Below, piece after piece: positions 36,285-45,944 of a stretch of 64,000 nucleotides of DNA. The position numbers and the translations under genes were made by a program. The DNA is taken from NCBI RefSeq assembly GCF_004324755.1, contig NZ_SDMQ01000008.1:62001-126000 (forward strand), given 5' to 3'. How positions within the stretch are numbered: position 1 is the first letter of the stretch; the number at the start of each line of letters is the position of its first letter. The notes under the pieces are model-generated. The model saw only the letters and a program-made list of their open reading frames with translations, had not been told where the DNA came from and did not search any database. The stretch is from Propioniciclava sinopodophylli (GTDB taxonomy: Bacteria > Actinomycetota > Actinomycetes > Propionibacteriales > Propionibacteriaceae).

Positions 36285-37190
36285 TCACGATGTCTGTCGG
36301 CGGCCGTGGTCGAGGGCCCGCCGCACCCGTTCCGCCAGTTCGGCGGGTCGGAGGAGTTCGCTCCAGCCCCAGCGCACGAGCCACCAGCCTTCGTCGCGGA
36401 ACGCCTGCTCGCGCCGCTTCTCCGCCATGATCACGTCCTCGGGGCGCCCGAGCCCCCCGTCGTACTTGAGAGCACCGTCGAACTCACCGATCACCCGCTC
36501 GTCCTCCCAGCCGAAGTCACCCAGGCCGACGACGATGCCGGACGCCGTGCGCACCACGCGCTGCAACACGGGCGCGGGGACGCCCTGGAGGAGAAAGTGG
36601 GCTCGGCTCAGGGACTCACCCGGCGAGCCGGCTCGTCCATCGGCGAACGCGACCACCCGGCGCGCCCGGCGCATGCCCGGACGCCTCCTGGCTCTGTCCA
36701 GCGCCTGTTCGAGCGCGACGCGTTGCACCCCCTGACGGAGCGTGGCGTCCGCCGCGGCGACACCCCACTCGAACGGGACGGTCCGCGCCAGATCGACCAC
36801 GGTGCGGGCCAGCGATGTGACCGGGACGCCCTGCACCACCGTGCGCTCGTCGTCGGGCACGGGGGCACGGAAGGCGCGAAGCGTCGGCGTCCGCTCACCG
36901 TTGGAGTGTGGCCGGGTGACCCAGACCGACGAGAGCAGGGACTGAGGCACCGGGAGACCCAGGAGCACGGCAGCCGAGATGTGGCTCACGACGGTTCCTT
37001 CGCCCAGCGCGTGCGCCGCGGCACGGACCCGGGCGATGTGCGCCGCACCGGGTCTGGGCGCCGGCGCCTCGATGAAGGATCCCCGTCTCACTCGGGTGAT
37101 GCGTCCCTCCCGTACGGCGCTCCGCACCTGGGCGGGGCCCCAGCCTTTGAGGGCGGCGAGTTCGGAGGTCGACCAGATGCGAGGTTCCAT
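36285..37190 (-). CDS. AbiEi-like winged-helix protein with C-terminal Vsr/DUF559-type nuclease domain
   Basis: 301 residues. The N-terminal part (about 1-60: IWSTSELAALKGWGPAQVRS, then EGRITRVRRGSF) resembles the AbiEi antitoxin/wHTH domain. The middle has VPVTSLARTVVDLARTVPFE, often seen in this family. The C-terminal part, VIGEFDGALKYDGGLGR with EKRREQAFRDEGWWLVRWGW, has the E-x-D...K and Q-x-x-x-x-x-G-W/Y-x-V-x-R/W spacing of DUF559/Vsr-like restriction-fold nucleases. Solitary genes of this kind are common in actinobacteria, with no proven role; DNA repair, defence or regulation are all possible. The start ATG 37190 has no clear SD or leaderless -10. Confidence 0.7.
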   Translation of the reverse strand: MEPRIWSTSELAALKGWGPAQVRSAVREGRITRVRRGSFIEAPAPRPGAAHIARVRAAAHALGEGTVVSHISAAVLLGLPVPQSLLSSVWVTRPHSNGERTPTLRAFRAPVPDDERTVVQGVPVTSLARTVVDLARTVPFEWGVAAADATLRQGVQRVALEQALDRARRRPGMRRARRVVAFADGRAGSPGESLSRAHFLLQGVPAPVLQRVVRTASGIVVGLGDFGWEDERVIGEFDGALKYDGGLGRPEDVIMAEKRREQAFRDEGWWLVRWGWSELLRPAELAERVRRALDHGRRQTS

Positions 37191-37397
37191 GGAGACCAGC
37201 CAACCGGGTGTCGGCGGGCCCAGCTGTTGTCCAGCGGGCAGGGGGTGTTGTCCGTAGGCCAACCTGTGCCGCGTCGTCCACCTCGCTGCCCAGGGTGCAG
37301 GGAGCTGGCGTTGCGACGCCGGCTTCCTTGCACTCGGGCAGTGACGTGGGCGGATGCCGGCCGGGCGCACGACCCGGGGCGGCCCTAGGATGGCCGC

Positions 37398-38132
37398 ATG
37401 TTGAAAGTGGCGGTGTTCGGGGCGAAGGGGCGCATGGGCGTCGAGGTGTGTCGTGCGGTCGAGGCGGCCGACGACCTGGAGCTGGTCGCCGCCCTCGACG
37501 TGGGCGACGATCCGGCCCTGGCGGTGGACTCCGATGTGGCCATCGACTTCACCGTGCCGGACGCCGTGATGGGCAACCTCGAGTGGTGCGCCGCCCAGGG
37601 CGTCCACGCCGTCGTGGGCACGACGGGCTTCACCCCCGAGCGCCTGGACCGCGTCCGGGAGCTGTTCGCCGACGGGCGGGCCAACGCCATCGTGGCGTCC
37701 AACTACTCCATCGGCTCGCTGCTGATGATGAAGTTCGCCGAGATCGCCGCCCCGTTCTTCGAGTCGGTCGAGATCATCGAGCTGCACCACCCGATGAAGG
37801 TGGACGCCCCCTCCGGTACGGCCATCACCACCGCCGGCCGGATCGCCGCGGCGCGCGCCACCGCCGGCCTGGGAGAGACCCCCGATGCCACCGAGACCGA
37901 CCCCCACGGCGCCCGCGGCGCCAAGATCGACGGGATCAGCGTCCACAGCGTTCGCCAGCGCGGGCTGTTCGCCAACCAGGAGGTCCGGTTCGGCAACGAG
38001 GGCGAGCAACTCGTCATCGCCGAGAACGGGTTCACCCGGGCGTCCTACATGCCGGGCGTCATCGCCGCCGTCCGAGCCGTGCCCGGTCTGCCGGGCGTGA
38101 CCGTGGGCATCGAGTCACTGCTGGGGATCTGA
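37398..38132 (+). CDS. dapB: 4-hydroxy-tetrahydrodipicolinate reductase
   Basis: 244 residues. NAD(P)H-dependent reductase of lysine/diaminopimelate synthesis. N-terminal VAVFGAKGRMG binds the cofactor; VVGTTGFTPERL is conserved; the catalytic His/Lys motif ELHHPMKVDAPSGTA has H130, H131 and K134. Length is normal for actinobacteria. The ATG is six bases after TAGGAT (37386-37391), a leaderless start. The 207 bases before it (37191-37397) hold no other clear feature. The next gene starts four bases after the stop. Confidence 0.95.
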   Translation: MLKVAVFGAKGRMGVEVCRAVEAADDLELVAALDVGDDPALAVDSDVAIDFTVPDAVMGNLEWCAAQGVHAVVGTTGFTPERLDRVRELFADGRANAIVASNYSIGSLLMMKFAEIAAPFFESVEIIELHHPMKVDAPSGTAITTAGRIAAARATAGLGETPDATETDPHGARGAKIDGISVHSVRQRGLFANQEVRFGNEGEQLVIAENGFTRASYMPGVIAAVRAVPGLPGVTVGIESLLGI

Positions 38133-38136
38133 GCGC

Positions 38137-38844
38137 ATGAAGCGCTTCCTCGGGGTCCTGGTCGTGCTGGTGCTGCTGCTCGCCGGCTTGGTCGTGGGGG
38201 GCGCCTACGTCTTCGACGACCGCATCCGGTCCACCGTCGAGGACCGGGTCGCCGTCGAACTGCAGCGCAGCGTGCCGTTCGCGACGCGCCCGACGGTGCG
38301 CATCGAGGGCGAGCCCCTCGCGCTGCACCTGGTCACGCGCGAGTTCCCGAGCGTGAACGTCCGGGCCCGCGAGATGCCGGTCCAAGCCGCGGAGGCGATC
38401 ACAATCCCGCTGTACGACGTCGACTTCACCCTCGCCGGCGTCCGCTACGAAACGGACGCCGTGCACGCGGCCTCGTTGACCGGTGGCGGGTGGCTCGACT
38501 ACGCCGACCTCGCGGCCGTGGCCGGGGTGCGGATCCAGCCGACCGAGGACGGACGCCTCGCGCTGGAGCGGGACGTCGAGTTCCTCGGCATCGCCTTAAC
38601 CGGACGCCTCGTCGGCCGGGCCGCGCTCGACCGGGCCATGCAGACGATCAGCCTGACCGACACCGAGCTCGACCTGGCCGGCGTCGCCATCCCGCCTGAC
38701 GCCACGCAGGCGCTCGTGGACGCGATCCTGCAGCCGATCCCGGTGGCGCTGCCCTACGGCCTCCAACTCAGCGCGCTGGGACCGGGGGAGCAGGGCCTCG
38801 ACGTGGTCGTGGACGCGACCGACGTGACGTTCCCGACGCGGTGA
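38137..38844 (+). CDS. DUF2993 (LmeA-like) secreted or anchored protein
   Basis: 235 residues. One N-terminal membrane helix or signal (FLGVLVVLVLLLAGLVVGGAY) and a long beta-rich domain matching DUF2993, e.g. VRIEGEPLALHLVTREFPSV and the C-terminal LPYGLQLSALGPGEQGLDVV. Mycobacterial LmeA is a member linked to lipomannan elongation; whether this protein does the same is unknown. Co-transcribed with dapB. Its TGA (38842-38844) abuts the convergent gene's stop, forming TGATCA. Confidence 0.72.
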   Translation: MKRFLGVLVVLVLLLAGLVVGGAYVFDDRIRSTVEDRVAVELQRSVPFATRPTVRIEGEPLALHLVTREFPSVNVRAREMPVQAAEAITIPLYDVDFTLAGVRYETDAVHAASLTGGGWLDYADLAAVAGVRIQPTEDGRLALERDVEFLGIALTGRLVGRAALDRAMQTISLTDTELDLAGVAIPPDATQALVDAILQPIPVALPYGLQLSALGPGEQGLDVVVDATDVTFPTR

Positions 38845-39888
38845 TCAGGCCAGCTCCACCGGGTTGGGGGAGCGCTCGCCGTTGCGGACCTGCCCGGGGG
38901 GCGTCCCCTCGCCGAAGGGGGACCCGTCGAGCTCCTCGCGGTGGTGCGGGCTGAGCCACGCCACGGGGTCTGGCCCCTTGGGCACGATCTGGTTCGGGTT
39001 CAGGTCGGTGTGCACGAGGTAGTAGTGGCGCTTGATCTGCTCGAAATCGATCGTGTCGCCGAACCCGGGGGTCTGGAACAGGTCGCGGGCATAAGCCCAC
39101 AGCACGGGCATCTCGGTCAGCTTGGAGCGGTTGCACTTGAAGTGGCCGTGGTAGACGGCGTCGAAACGCACCAGCGTGGTGAACAGGCGCACGTCGGCCT
39201 CGGTGATCGAGTCGCCGACGAGGTAGCGCTGCAGCGTGAGGCGGTCCTCGAGCCAGTCGAGCGCTTCGAACAGCCGTAGGTAGGCCGCCTCGTACGCCTC
39301 CTGCGAGCCTGCGAACCCGCACCGGTACACGCCGTTGTTGACGTCGTGGTAGATCCGCGCCATGACCTCGTCGATCTCCTCGCGCAGTCCCTCGGGGTAG
39401 AGGTCGGGCGCGCCGGGCCGGTGGTGCTCGGTCCACTCGGTGGAGAAGTCGAGTGTCATCTGGGCGTAGTCGTTGGTCACCACCGCGCCGGTGGTCACGT
39501 CGACCAGGGCGGGGACCGTGATGCCGCGCGAGTAGTGCGGGTCGCGCTTGAGGTAGGCGTCCTTGAGCCGGTGGATGCCGAGCACGGGGTCGACCTCACC
39601 GGGGTCGAGGTCGAAGGTCCACGAGTCGGCGTCGTGGGTGGGGCCTGGCAGGCCAAGGCTGATCGCGTCCTCAAGGCCCAGTAGACGCCGCACGATGATC
39701 GTCCGGTTCGCCCACGGGCAGGCTCGCGCGGCGATGAGGCGGTACCGGTCTGGTTCGACGGGCACGGCGTCCTCACCGTCGTCGACGGTGCGCTTGACGC
39801 GCGTGGCGATGTAGCGGGTGTCGCGGTCGAACTCCTCACCCTTGCGGGAGTACACACCGCCCTTGCTGTGCTCGGGTCGCTCGGCCAT
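38845..39888 (-). CDS. Glutathionyl/mycothiol-type hydroquinone reductase (YqjG/ECM4 family)
   Basis: 347 residues. Thioredoxin-like N-terminal domain with the catalytic ACPWANR (C57 in CPWA) and an all-alpha GST C-terminal domain (GDSITEADVRLFTTLVRFDA, the family's conserved stretch). In proteobacteria such enzymes reduce glutathionyl-hydroquinones; actinobacteria lack glutathione in general, so mycothiol is the likely thiol (inference). It lies 56 bases downstream of the SorC-type regulator on the same strand, and no SD is obvious, so its expression may depend on that transcript. Confidence 0.85.
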   Translation of the reverse strand: MAERPEHSKGGVYSRKGEEFDRDTRYIATRVKRTVDDGEDAVPVEPDRYRLIAARACPWANRTIIVRRLLGLEDAISLGLPGPTHDADSWTFDLDPGEVDPVLGIHRLKDAYLKRDPHYSRGITVPALVDVTTGAVVTNDYAQMTLDFSTEWTEHHRPGAPDLYPEGLREEIDEVMARIYHDVNNGVYRCGFAGSQEAYEAAYLRLFEALDWLEDRLTLQRYLVGDSITEADVRLFTTLVRFDAVYHGHFKCNRSKLTEMPVLWAYARDLFQTPGFGDTIDFEQIKRHYYLVHTDLNPNQIVPKGPDPVAWLSPHHREELDGSPFGEGTPPGQVRNGERSPNPVELA

Positions 39889-39944
39889 GACACCACCGTC
39901 TCACGCCGGGACGCCCCACAGCCACGTCTCGCAGCAGGGGACCT

Positions 39945-40895
39945 CTACAGCCGACGCAGCGTGGCCCGGGCGGTCGCCTCGTCCAGCACGAGGTCGGTCG
40001 CGACCCCGGCTCGCAGGGCCCCGACCACCGCCGGCGCTCGCAGCGGGTCGGCCACCACGCAGATCCGACGGGGCACGCGGGCCAGCTCGCCCGGAGTGAG
40101 CCCGGTGGCCCGTTCGTTGGCGGCGATGTCGGCGTAGCTGCCGTCCTCGCGCAGCAGTACGGTGCAGATGTCGCCGACGACGCCGTCGGCGGCCAACTGC
40201 AGGCGCTCGTCCTCGTCGAGGTAGCCGGTGGCGTACACGTGGGAGGGGATGGAGCCGGTCAACGAACCCACCCCGAAGATGGCGACGTCGAGGCGGGCGA
40301 GCTGGTCCAGCACATGGCGTACCGACCGCTCGCGCCACATGGCGGCCTTGGTGTCGGGGTAGTCGAAGAACGCCGGCACGGGGAAGAGGACCACCGCGGA
40401 GTCGAACGCGTCACCGATCGACTGCATGATTTCGCGGATGTAGGGCACGCCGGACGACCGCTGGTTGGCGCCCCCGTTCATTTGGATGATCGCGCTGCCC
40501 GTCAGCGGCCGGTGGCGCAGGTGCTGGGTCAGCGACGCCATGGTGACGCCCCACGCGACCCCGATGTTCATCGAGTCGCCGACGACCTCCGTGAGCAGGC
40601 CGGCGGCGCGTTGGGCGACCTGGTCGATGCGTGCCATGGGGGAGAGGCCCCCGCGCAGGGCGACCAGGTGAACCCGGACACCGAAGGCGTCCGACAGGGA
40701 CCGGGCGACCGGCGCCTGCGAGCTCGACCCCTCGGCGATGGTGATGCGCACCAGACCGGTCTTGCGCGCGTCGGCCAGCAGGCGCGACACCGTCGAGCGA
40801 GAAACGTCGAGCCCGTGGGCGATCGCCTCCATCGTCTCGCCCTGAATGTAGTAGCGCGTCGCCGCGCGGTACATCTGTTCGTACCGCTCGTTCAC
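39945..40895 (-). CDS. SorC-family sugar-binding transcriptional regulator (probable glp regulator)
   Basis: 316 residues. N-terminal HTH: QMYRAATRYYIQGETMEAIA with HGLDVSRSTVSRLLADAR, then a C-terminal phosphosugar-binding domain with VGVAWGVTM-like and GVGSLTGSIPS motifs (SorC/DeoR effector type). Start GTG 40895 has GGAGGCAAGCA upstream. The gene is divergent from glpD with GTGCA-type operator repeats between them, so control of glpDFK by glycerol-3-phosphate or a related phosphate is the simplest reading. Classical glp repressors are DeoR-type GlpR; a SorC-type one is less usual. Confidence 0.82.
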   Translation of the reverse strand: MNERYEQMYRAATRYYIQGETMEAIAHGLDVSRSTVSRLLADARKTGLVRITIAEGSSSQAPVARSLSDAFGVRVHLVALRGGLSPMARIDQVAQRAAGLLTEVVGDSMNIGVAWGVTMASLTQHLRHRPLTGSAIIQMNGGANQRSSGVPYIREIMQSIGDAFDSAVVLFPVPAFFDYPDTKAAMWRERSVRHVLDQLARLDVAIFGVGSLTGSIPSHVYATGYLDEDERLQLAADGVVGDICTVLLREDGSYADIAANERATGLTPGELARVPRRICVVADPLRAPAVVGALRAGVATDLVLDEATARATLRRL

Positions 40896-40909
40896 TGCTT
40901 GCCTCCTTG

Positions 40910-40946
40910 CTGCACGTTCGTGCAGAAGCGTGCACCATCCGTGCAG
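40910..40946. promoter_or_regulatory. Operator repeats between the SorC regulator and glpD
   Basis: CTGCACG-TT-CGTGCAG (40910-40925) is a perfect palindrome, followed by CGTGCA at 40929-40934 and CGTGCAG at 40940-40946. The CGTGCA starts are 10 and 11 bases apart (40919, 40929, 40940), so copies lie on one face of the helix. A CAAGAT -10-like element for glpD follows at 40952-40957. Likely the binding site of the adjacent SorC regulator, controlling both directions. Confidence 0.7.
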
Positions 40947-41001
40947 TTGGGGCAAGATGAGGCCGTCAGCGACGAAGACGACGCACACCGGGAGCCCAAA
41001 G

Positions 41002-42729
41002 ATGACCATTCCTGCCCTCAATCCGACGCAGCGCGCGCGCGACCTCGAGGCGGTGACCGAAGAGACGTTCGACATCCTGGTGATCGGGGGCGGCGTGACC
41101 GGCGCCGGCGCCGCGTTGGACGCCGCCACGCGCGGGCTGAGCGTGGCGATCGTGGAGGCCCAGGACTGGGCCTCGGGCACGTCCAGCCGCTCGAGCCGGC
41201 TGATCCACGGCGGCCTGCGCTACCTCTACAACCTTGATTTCGCCCTCGTGGCCGAGGCCCTCGCCGAGCGCGGTCGCCTGCTGACCAAGCTCGCCCCCCA
41301 CCTCGTCAAGGCCCAGCCATTCCTCTGGCCCCTGAAGCAGCGCGTCATCGAGCGCGCCTACTCCGCGGTCGGTGTGGGCCTCTACGACGTCCTCGCCGTG
41401 GCGGGCGCCGGCGGCCGCAAGACCGTTCCGATCCAGAAGCACCTGAGCAAGCAGGGGGCCAAGGAGCGCTTCACCGACGTGCGCGACGACGCCCTCATCG
41501 GTGCGATCGAGTTCTACGACGCCCGCGTCGACGACTCGCGCATGGTCATCAACCTCGTCCGCAGCGCCGTGCGCCACGGCGCCCGGGCGCTCTCGCGTGC
41601 CCAGGTGGTCGGCTTCGTGCAGGACGCCGGGGGTCGCGTCGGCGGCGCCACGGTCAAGGACCTGGAGTCGGGCGAGGAGTTCACCATCAAGGCGCGGGCC
41701 GTGATCAACGCCACCGGCGTGTGGACCGAGACGACCCAGGCGTACGCCAAGACCACCAAGGGCCTGAAGGTGCTCGCCAGCAAGGGCATCCACATCGTGG
41801 TGCCGCGCGAGCGCATCAACGCCCGCTCCGGCATGTTCCTGCGCACCGAGAAGTCGGTGCTGTTCATCATCCCGTGGCGCCACTACTGGGTGATCGGCAC
41901 CACCGACACCGCGTGGCACGAGCAGCTGAAGCACCCCGTGCCCACCGCGGCCGACATCGACTATCTGCTGGACCACGCCAACGCCGTCCTGTCCGCCAAC
42001 CTGACCCGCGACGACGTGATCGGCACCTACGCCGGGCTGCGGCCGCTGCTGCAGCCCGTCGGGCACGACGAGGCCAAGTCGGCCAAGGTGTCGCGCGAGC
42101 ACACGACGCTGGAGGCGGCGCCCGGCCTCGTGGTGATCGCCGGCGGCAAGTACACGACCTACCGCGTCATGGCGGCGGACGCCGTCGACGTCGCCCTCGG
42201 CAAAGTGCGCGCCAAGGAGCTGCCGTCGATCACCAAGGACGTCCCCCTGCTGGGCGCCGATGGGTTCGATGCCTTCGCGCGGCGGGCGGCGTCCCTCGGC
42301 GCGGAGTACGCGCTGACCTCCGAGCAGGTCGAGGACCTGCTCGACCGCTACGGCTCGGAACTGCCTGCTCTGTTCGCCCTCATCGACGAGGATCCCTCTC
42401 TCGGCCAACGGCTCGAGGCGTGCCCGTGGTACCTGCGGGCCGAGGTCGCCTTCGCGTGCCTGTACGAGGGTGCCCTCCACCTCGAGGACATCCTCATCCA
42501 GCGCATCCGGCTGAACTCGACCACGCCCGACCGTGGGGCGTCCGCGGTCGACGAGGTGGCGCAGATCGCCGCTCCCTTGTTGGGATGGGACGACGAGCGC
42601 ACGGCGTCGGAGAAGGCCAACTACACCGCGCGAGCCGCCGCTGAGCTCGCGGCCCAGGAACAGCCGAACGACGCTGCGGCGTCGCAGGCCCGCATCGAGG
42701 CTACGGATGTGACGCCGTCCTCGTTGTAG
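41002..42729 (+). CDS. glpD: Aerobic glycerol-3-phosphate dehydrogenase
   Basis: 575 residues. FAD enzyme at the membrane that oxidises glycerol-3-phosphate to DHAP and feeds quinone. FAD site DILVIGGGVTGAG (about 24-36); the family motifs SSRSSRLIHGGLRYL, NATGVWTE and AGGKYTTYRVMA; the C-terminal domain covers about 400-540. The last 30 residues are Ala/Gln-rich and probably disordered. Start ATG 41002 has GGGAGCCCAAAG upstream. First gene of glpD-glpF-glpK. Confidence 0.95.
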   Translation: MTIPALNPTQRARDLEAVTEETFDILVIGGGVTGAGAALDAATRGLSVAIVEAQDWASGTSSRSSRLIHGGLRYLYNLDFALVAEALAERGRLLTKLAPHLVKAQPFLWPLKQRVIERAYSAVGVGLYDVLAVAGAGGRKTVPIQKHLSKQGAKERFTDVRDDALIGAIEFYDARVDDSRMVINLVRSAVRHGARALSRAQVVGFVQDAGGRVGGATVKDLESGEEFTIKARAVINATGVWTETTQAYAKTTKGLKVLASKGIHIVVPRERINARSGMFLRTEKSVLFIIPWRHYWVIGTTDTAWHEQLKHPVPTAADIDYLLDHANAVLSANLTRDDVIGTYAGLRPLLQPVGHDEAKSAKVSREHTTLEAAPGLVVIAGGKYTTYRVMAADAVDVALGKVRAKELPSITKDVPLLGADGFDAFARRAASLGAEYALTSEQVEDLLDRYGSELPALFALIDEDPSLGQRLEACPWYLRAEVAFACLYEGALHLEDILIQRIRLNSTTPDRGASAVDEVAQIAAPLLGWDDERTASEKANYTARAAAELAAQEQPNDAAASQARIEATDVTPSSL

Positions 42730-42845
42730 AACACCCCTGGCTCGTCGTAACCGCGGCGGGCCACCATCACCCAACCAGTGGCGACCCCGCTCCCCGCGGA
42801 CGCCGTTTCGGCACTCGCACCGTCGATGCCAGAAAGTGAGATCAC

Positions 42846-43610
42846 GTGTCTCTAGGAACCGTCTTCCTCTCGGAGGTCGTCGGCACGGCGATGCTGCTGT
42901 TGCTCGGCGGTGGCGTCGTCGCCAACAACATCCTGCCCAAGAACAAGGGCGCCGGCACGGGCTTCCTGCACGTCAACTGGGGCTGGGGCCTGGCGGTCTT
43001 CGCCGGTGTTCTCGTCTCCTACAAGTCCGGTGGCCACCTGAACCCGGCCGTGACCCTCGGCCTCGTGGCCGCGGGCAATAACGAGTTCGTGCCCGGCATC
43101 GCCGTCAACGCGATGTCCATCGCCACGTACATCAGCGCGCAGATGGTCGGCGCCTTCATCGGTGCCGTCCTGTGCTGGCTGGCCTACAAGAAGCAGTTCG
43201 ACGATGACGCCCCCGCGGGCGCCAAGCTCGGCGTCTTCTCGACCGGCCCCGAGATCCGCAACCCGCTGTGGAACCTCGTCACCGAGGCCATCGGCACCTT
43301 CGTGCTGGTGCTGGTCGTCCTCGCGTCCGGCAACTGGGGCGACTCGGCCACCAAGACCCCGGCCGGCCTCGGCTGGCTCGGCGCCCTCGGCGTCGCCCTG
43401 CTGGTCGTCGGCATCGGCGCCTCGCTCGGTGGCCCCACCGGCTACGCCATCAACCCGGCTCGTGACCTCGGCCCGCGCATTGCGCACGCCGTGCTCCCGA
43501 TCCCGAACAAGGGCAGCTCCGACTGGGGCTACAGCTGGGTCCCGGTTGTGGGCCCCATCATCGGCGGCGTGCTCGCCGGCCTCATGAGCGGCGTGCTGCT
43601 CCCCGCCTGA
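42846..43610 (+). CDS. glpF: Glycerol uptake facilitator (aquaglyceroporin)
   Basis: 254 residues, six membrane helices and two half-helices. NPA boxes at N66-A68 (HLNPAVT) and N203-A205, the latter as NPARDLGPR with D207 typical of glycerol-conducting GlpF rather than water-only channels. It admits glycerol for GlpK. Start GTG 42846 with GAAAGTGAG upstream. The 116-base gap after glpD shows no strong hairpin, so read-through is likely. Confidence 0.94.
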   Translation: MSLGTVFLSEVVGTAMLLLLGGGVVANNILPKNKGAGTGFLHVNWGWGLAVFAGVLVSYKSGGHLNPAVTLGLVAAGNNEFVPGIAVNAMSIATYISAQMVGAFIGAVLCWLAYKKQFDDDAPAGAKLGVFSTGPEIRNPLWNLVTEAIGTFVLVLVVLASGNWGDSATKTPAGLGWLGALGVALLVVGIGASLGGPTGYAINPARDLGPRIAHAVLPIPNKGSSDWGYSWVPVVGPIIGGVLAGLMSGVLLPA

Positions 43611-43693
43611 CCCACCCCGCACCATGGGTGGCCGGACGCCGGGCGTCCGGCCAGCCACCCCGACTGAACAACACAACGATGTGAAGGAACACC

Positions 43694-45208
<1,515 letters not shown>

Positions 45209-45220
45209 CGCTGATCAGAC

Positions 45221-45260
45221 CGGACGCCGCCCGCGGGAGTTTCCCGCGGGCGGCGTTCCG
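45221..45260 (+). terminator. Terminator after glpK
   Basis: A nearly perfect stem of about 17 bp with arms 45221-45237 and 45243-45259 and a short AGTTT loop. It carries the same GGACGCCGCCCGC start as the terminator after nusA. Confidence 0.75.
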
Positions 45261-45335
45261 CGTTGCCAGACGGAGCGGCGTCCAGGTGTCAGTTCTGGCC
45301 GTCGGTGGGACAGGTGCCGGAGCGAGCGCCGTGGG

Positions 45336-45884
45336 TCACCGCAGCGCGGTGTGCAGGCGAATCATCTTGACCGACGCCGCCTCGTCCTCGGTACCGACGG
45401 TGCGGTGGCTGCCGTCGGGGCCCCAGCCGGCCGAATCGAGGAAGCGGCGCAGGGGGTCGTCGGTCGAGCGCACCCACCACGTGGCGCGGGTGAAGCCGTC
45501 GGCACGCAGGGTGTCGGCGACGGCGTTCAGCAGCCGTGACCCGTGGCCCTGGCGCTGGGCGGGCGGGTCGATGATGAACTCGCCCACCATCGCGTCCTGC
45601 CCCGGGTGGGCGTCGGTGTCGTCGCTCGGGCCCACTGCGGCGAACCCGACCACCCGGCTCTGCTCTATTGCGACCAGGACGCGGAACTGGGCCAAGGGCG
45701 GCCGGGCGATGGCGGACGCCCATGATTCGGTCATGCTGGACAGGTCGACCGACGCGAGAACGTGCTCGGCGACGTCGGCGGGGAACAGCTGCTGCCAACT
45801 GCGCCGCTGGATGGCGGCGATGCGCTCGGCCTCGTTCGGCAGGGCCAGGCGGCAGGAGTCGGCGGTGCGCGCGGGTTGGTTCAC
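45336..45884 (-). CDS. GNAT-family N-acetyltransferase
   Basis: 182 residues. GNAT fold: VAIEQSRVVGFAAVGPSDD, then EFIIDPPAQRQGHGSRLLNA, the acetyl-CoA motif A, and RFLDSAGWGPDGSHR near the end. The substrate is unknown. An ATG at 45893 is in frame, but TACGAT (45897-45892) overlaps it and ends seven bases before GTG 45884, the spacing seen in other leaderless genes here, so I chose the GTG. It is divergent from the RNase J gene, 60 bases apart. Confidence 0.78.
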   Translation of the reverse strand: MNQPARTADSCRLALPNEAERIAAIQRRSWQQLFPADVAEHVLASVDLSSMTESWASAIARPPLAQFRVLVAIEQSRVVGFAAVGPSDDTDAHPGQDAMVGEFIIDPPAQRQGHGSRLLNAVADTLRADGFTRATWWVRSTDDPLRRFLDSAGWGPDGSHRTVGTEDEAASVKMIRLHTALR

Positions 45885-45944
45885 GCCGTTCATCGTAGCG
45901 GCGCGGACCGACCGTCCGTCCCGAGGCCCCGCTACAGTGGCGGG

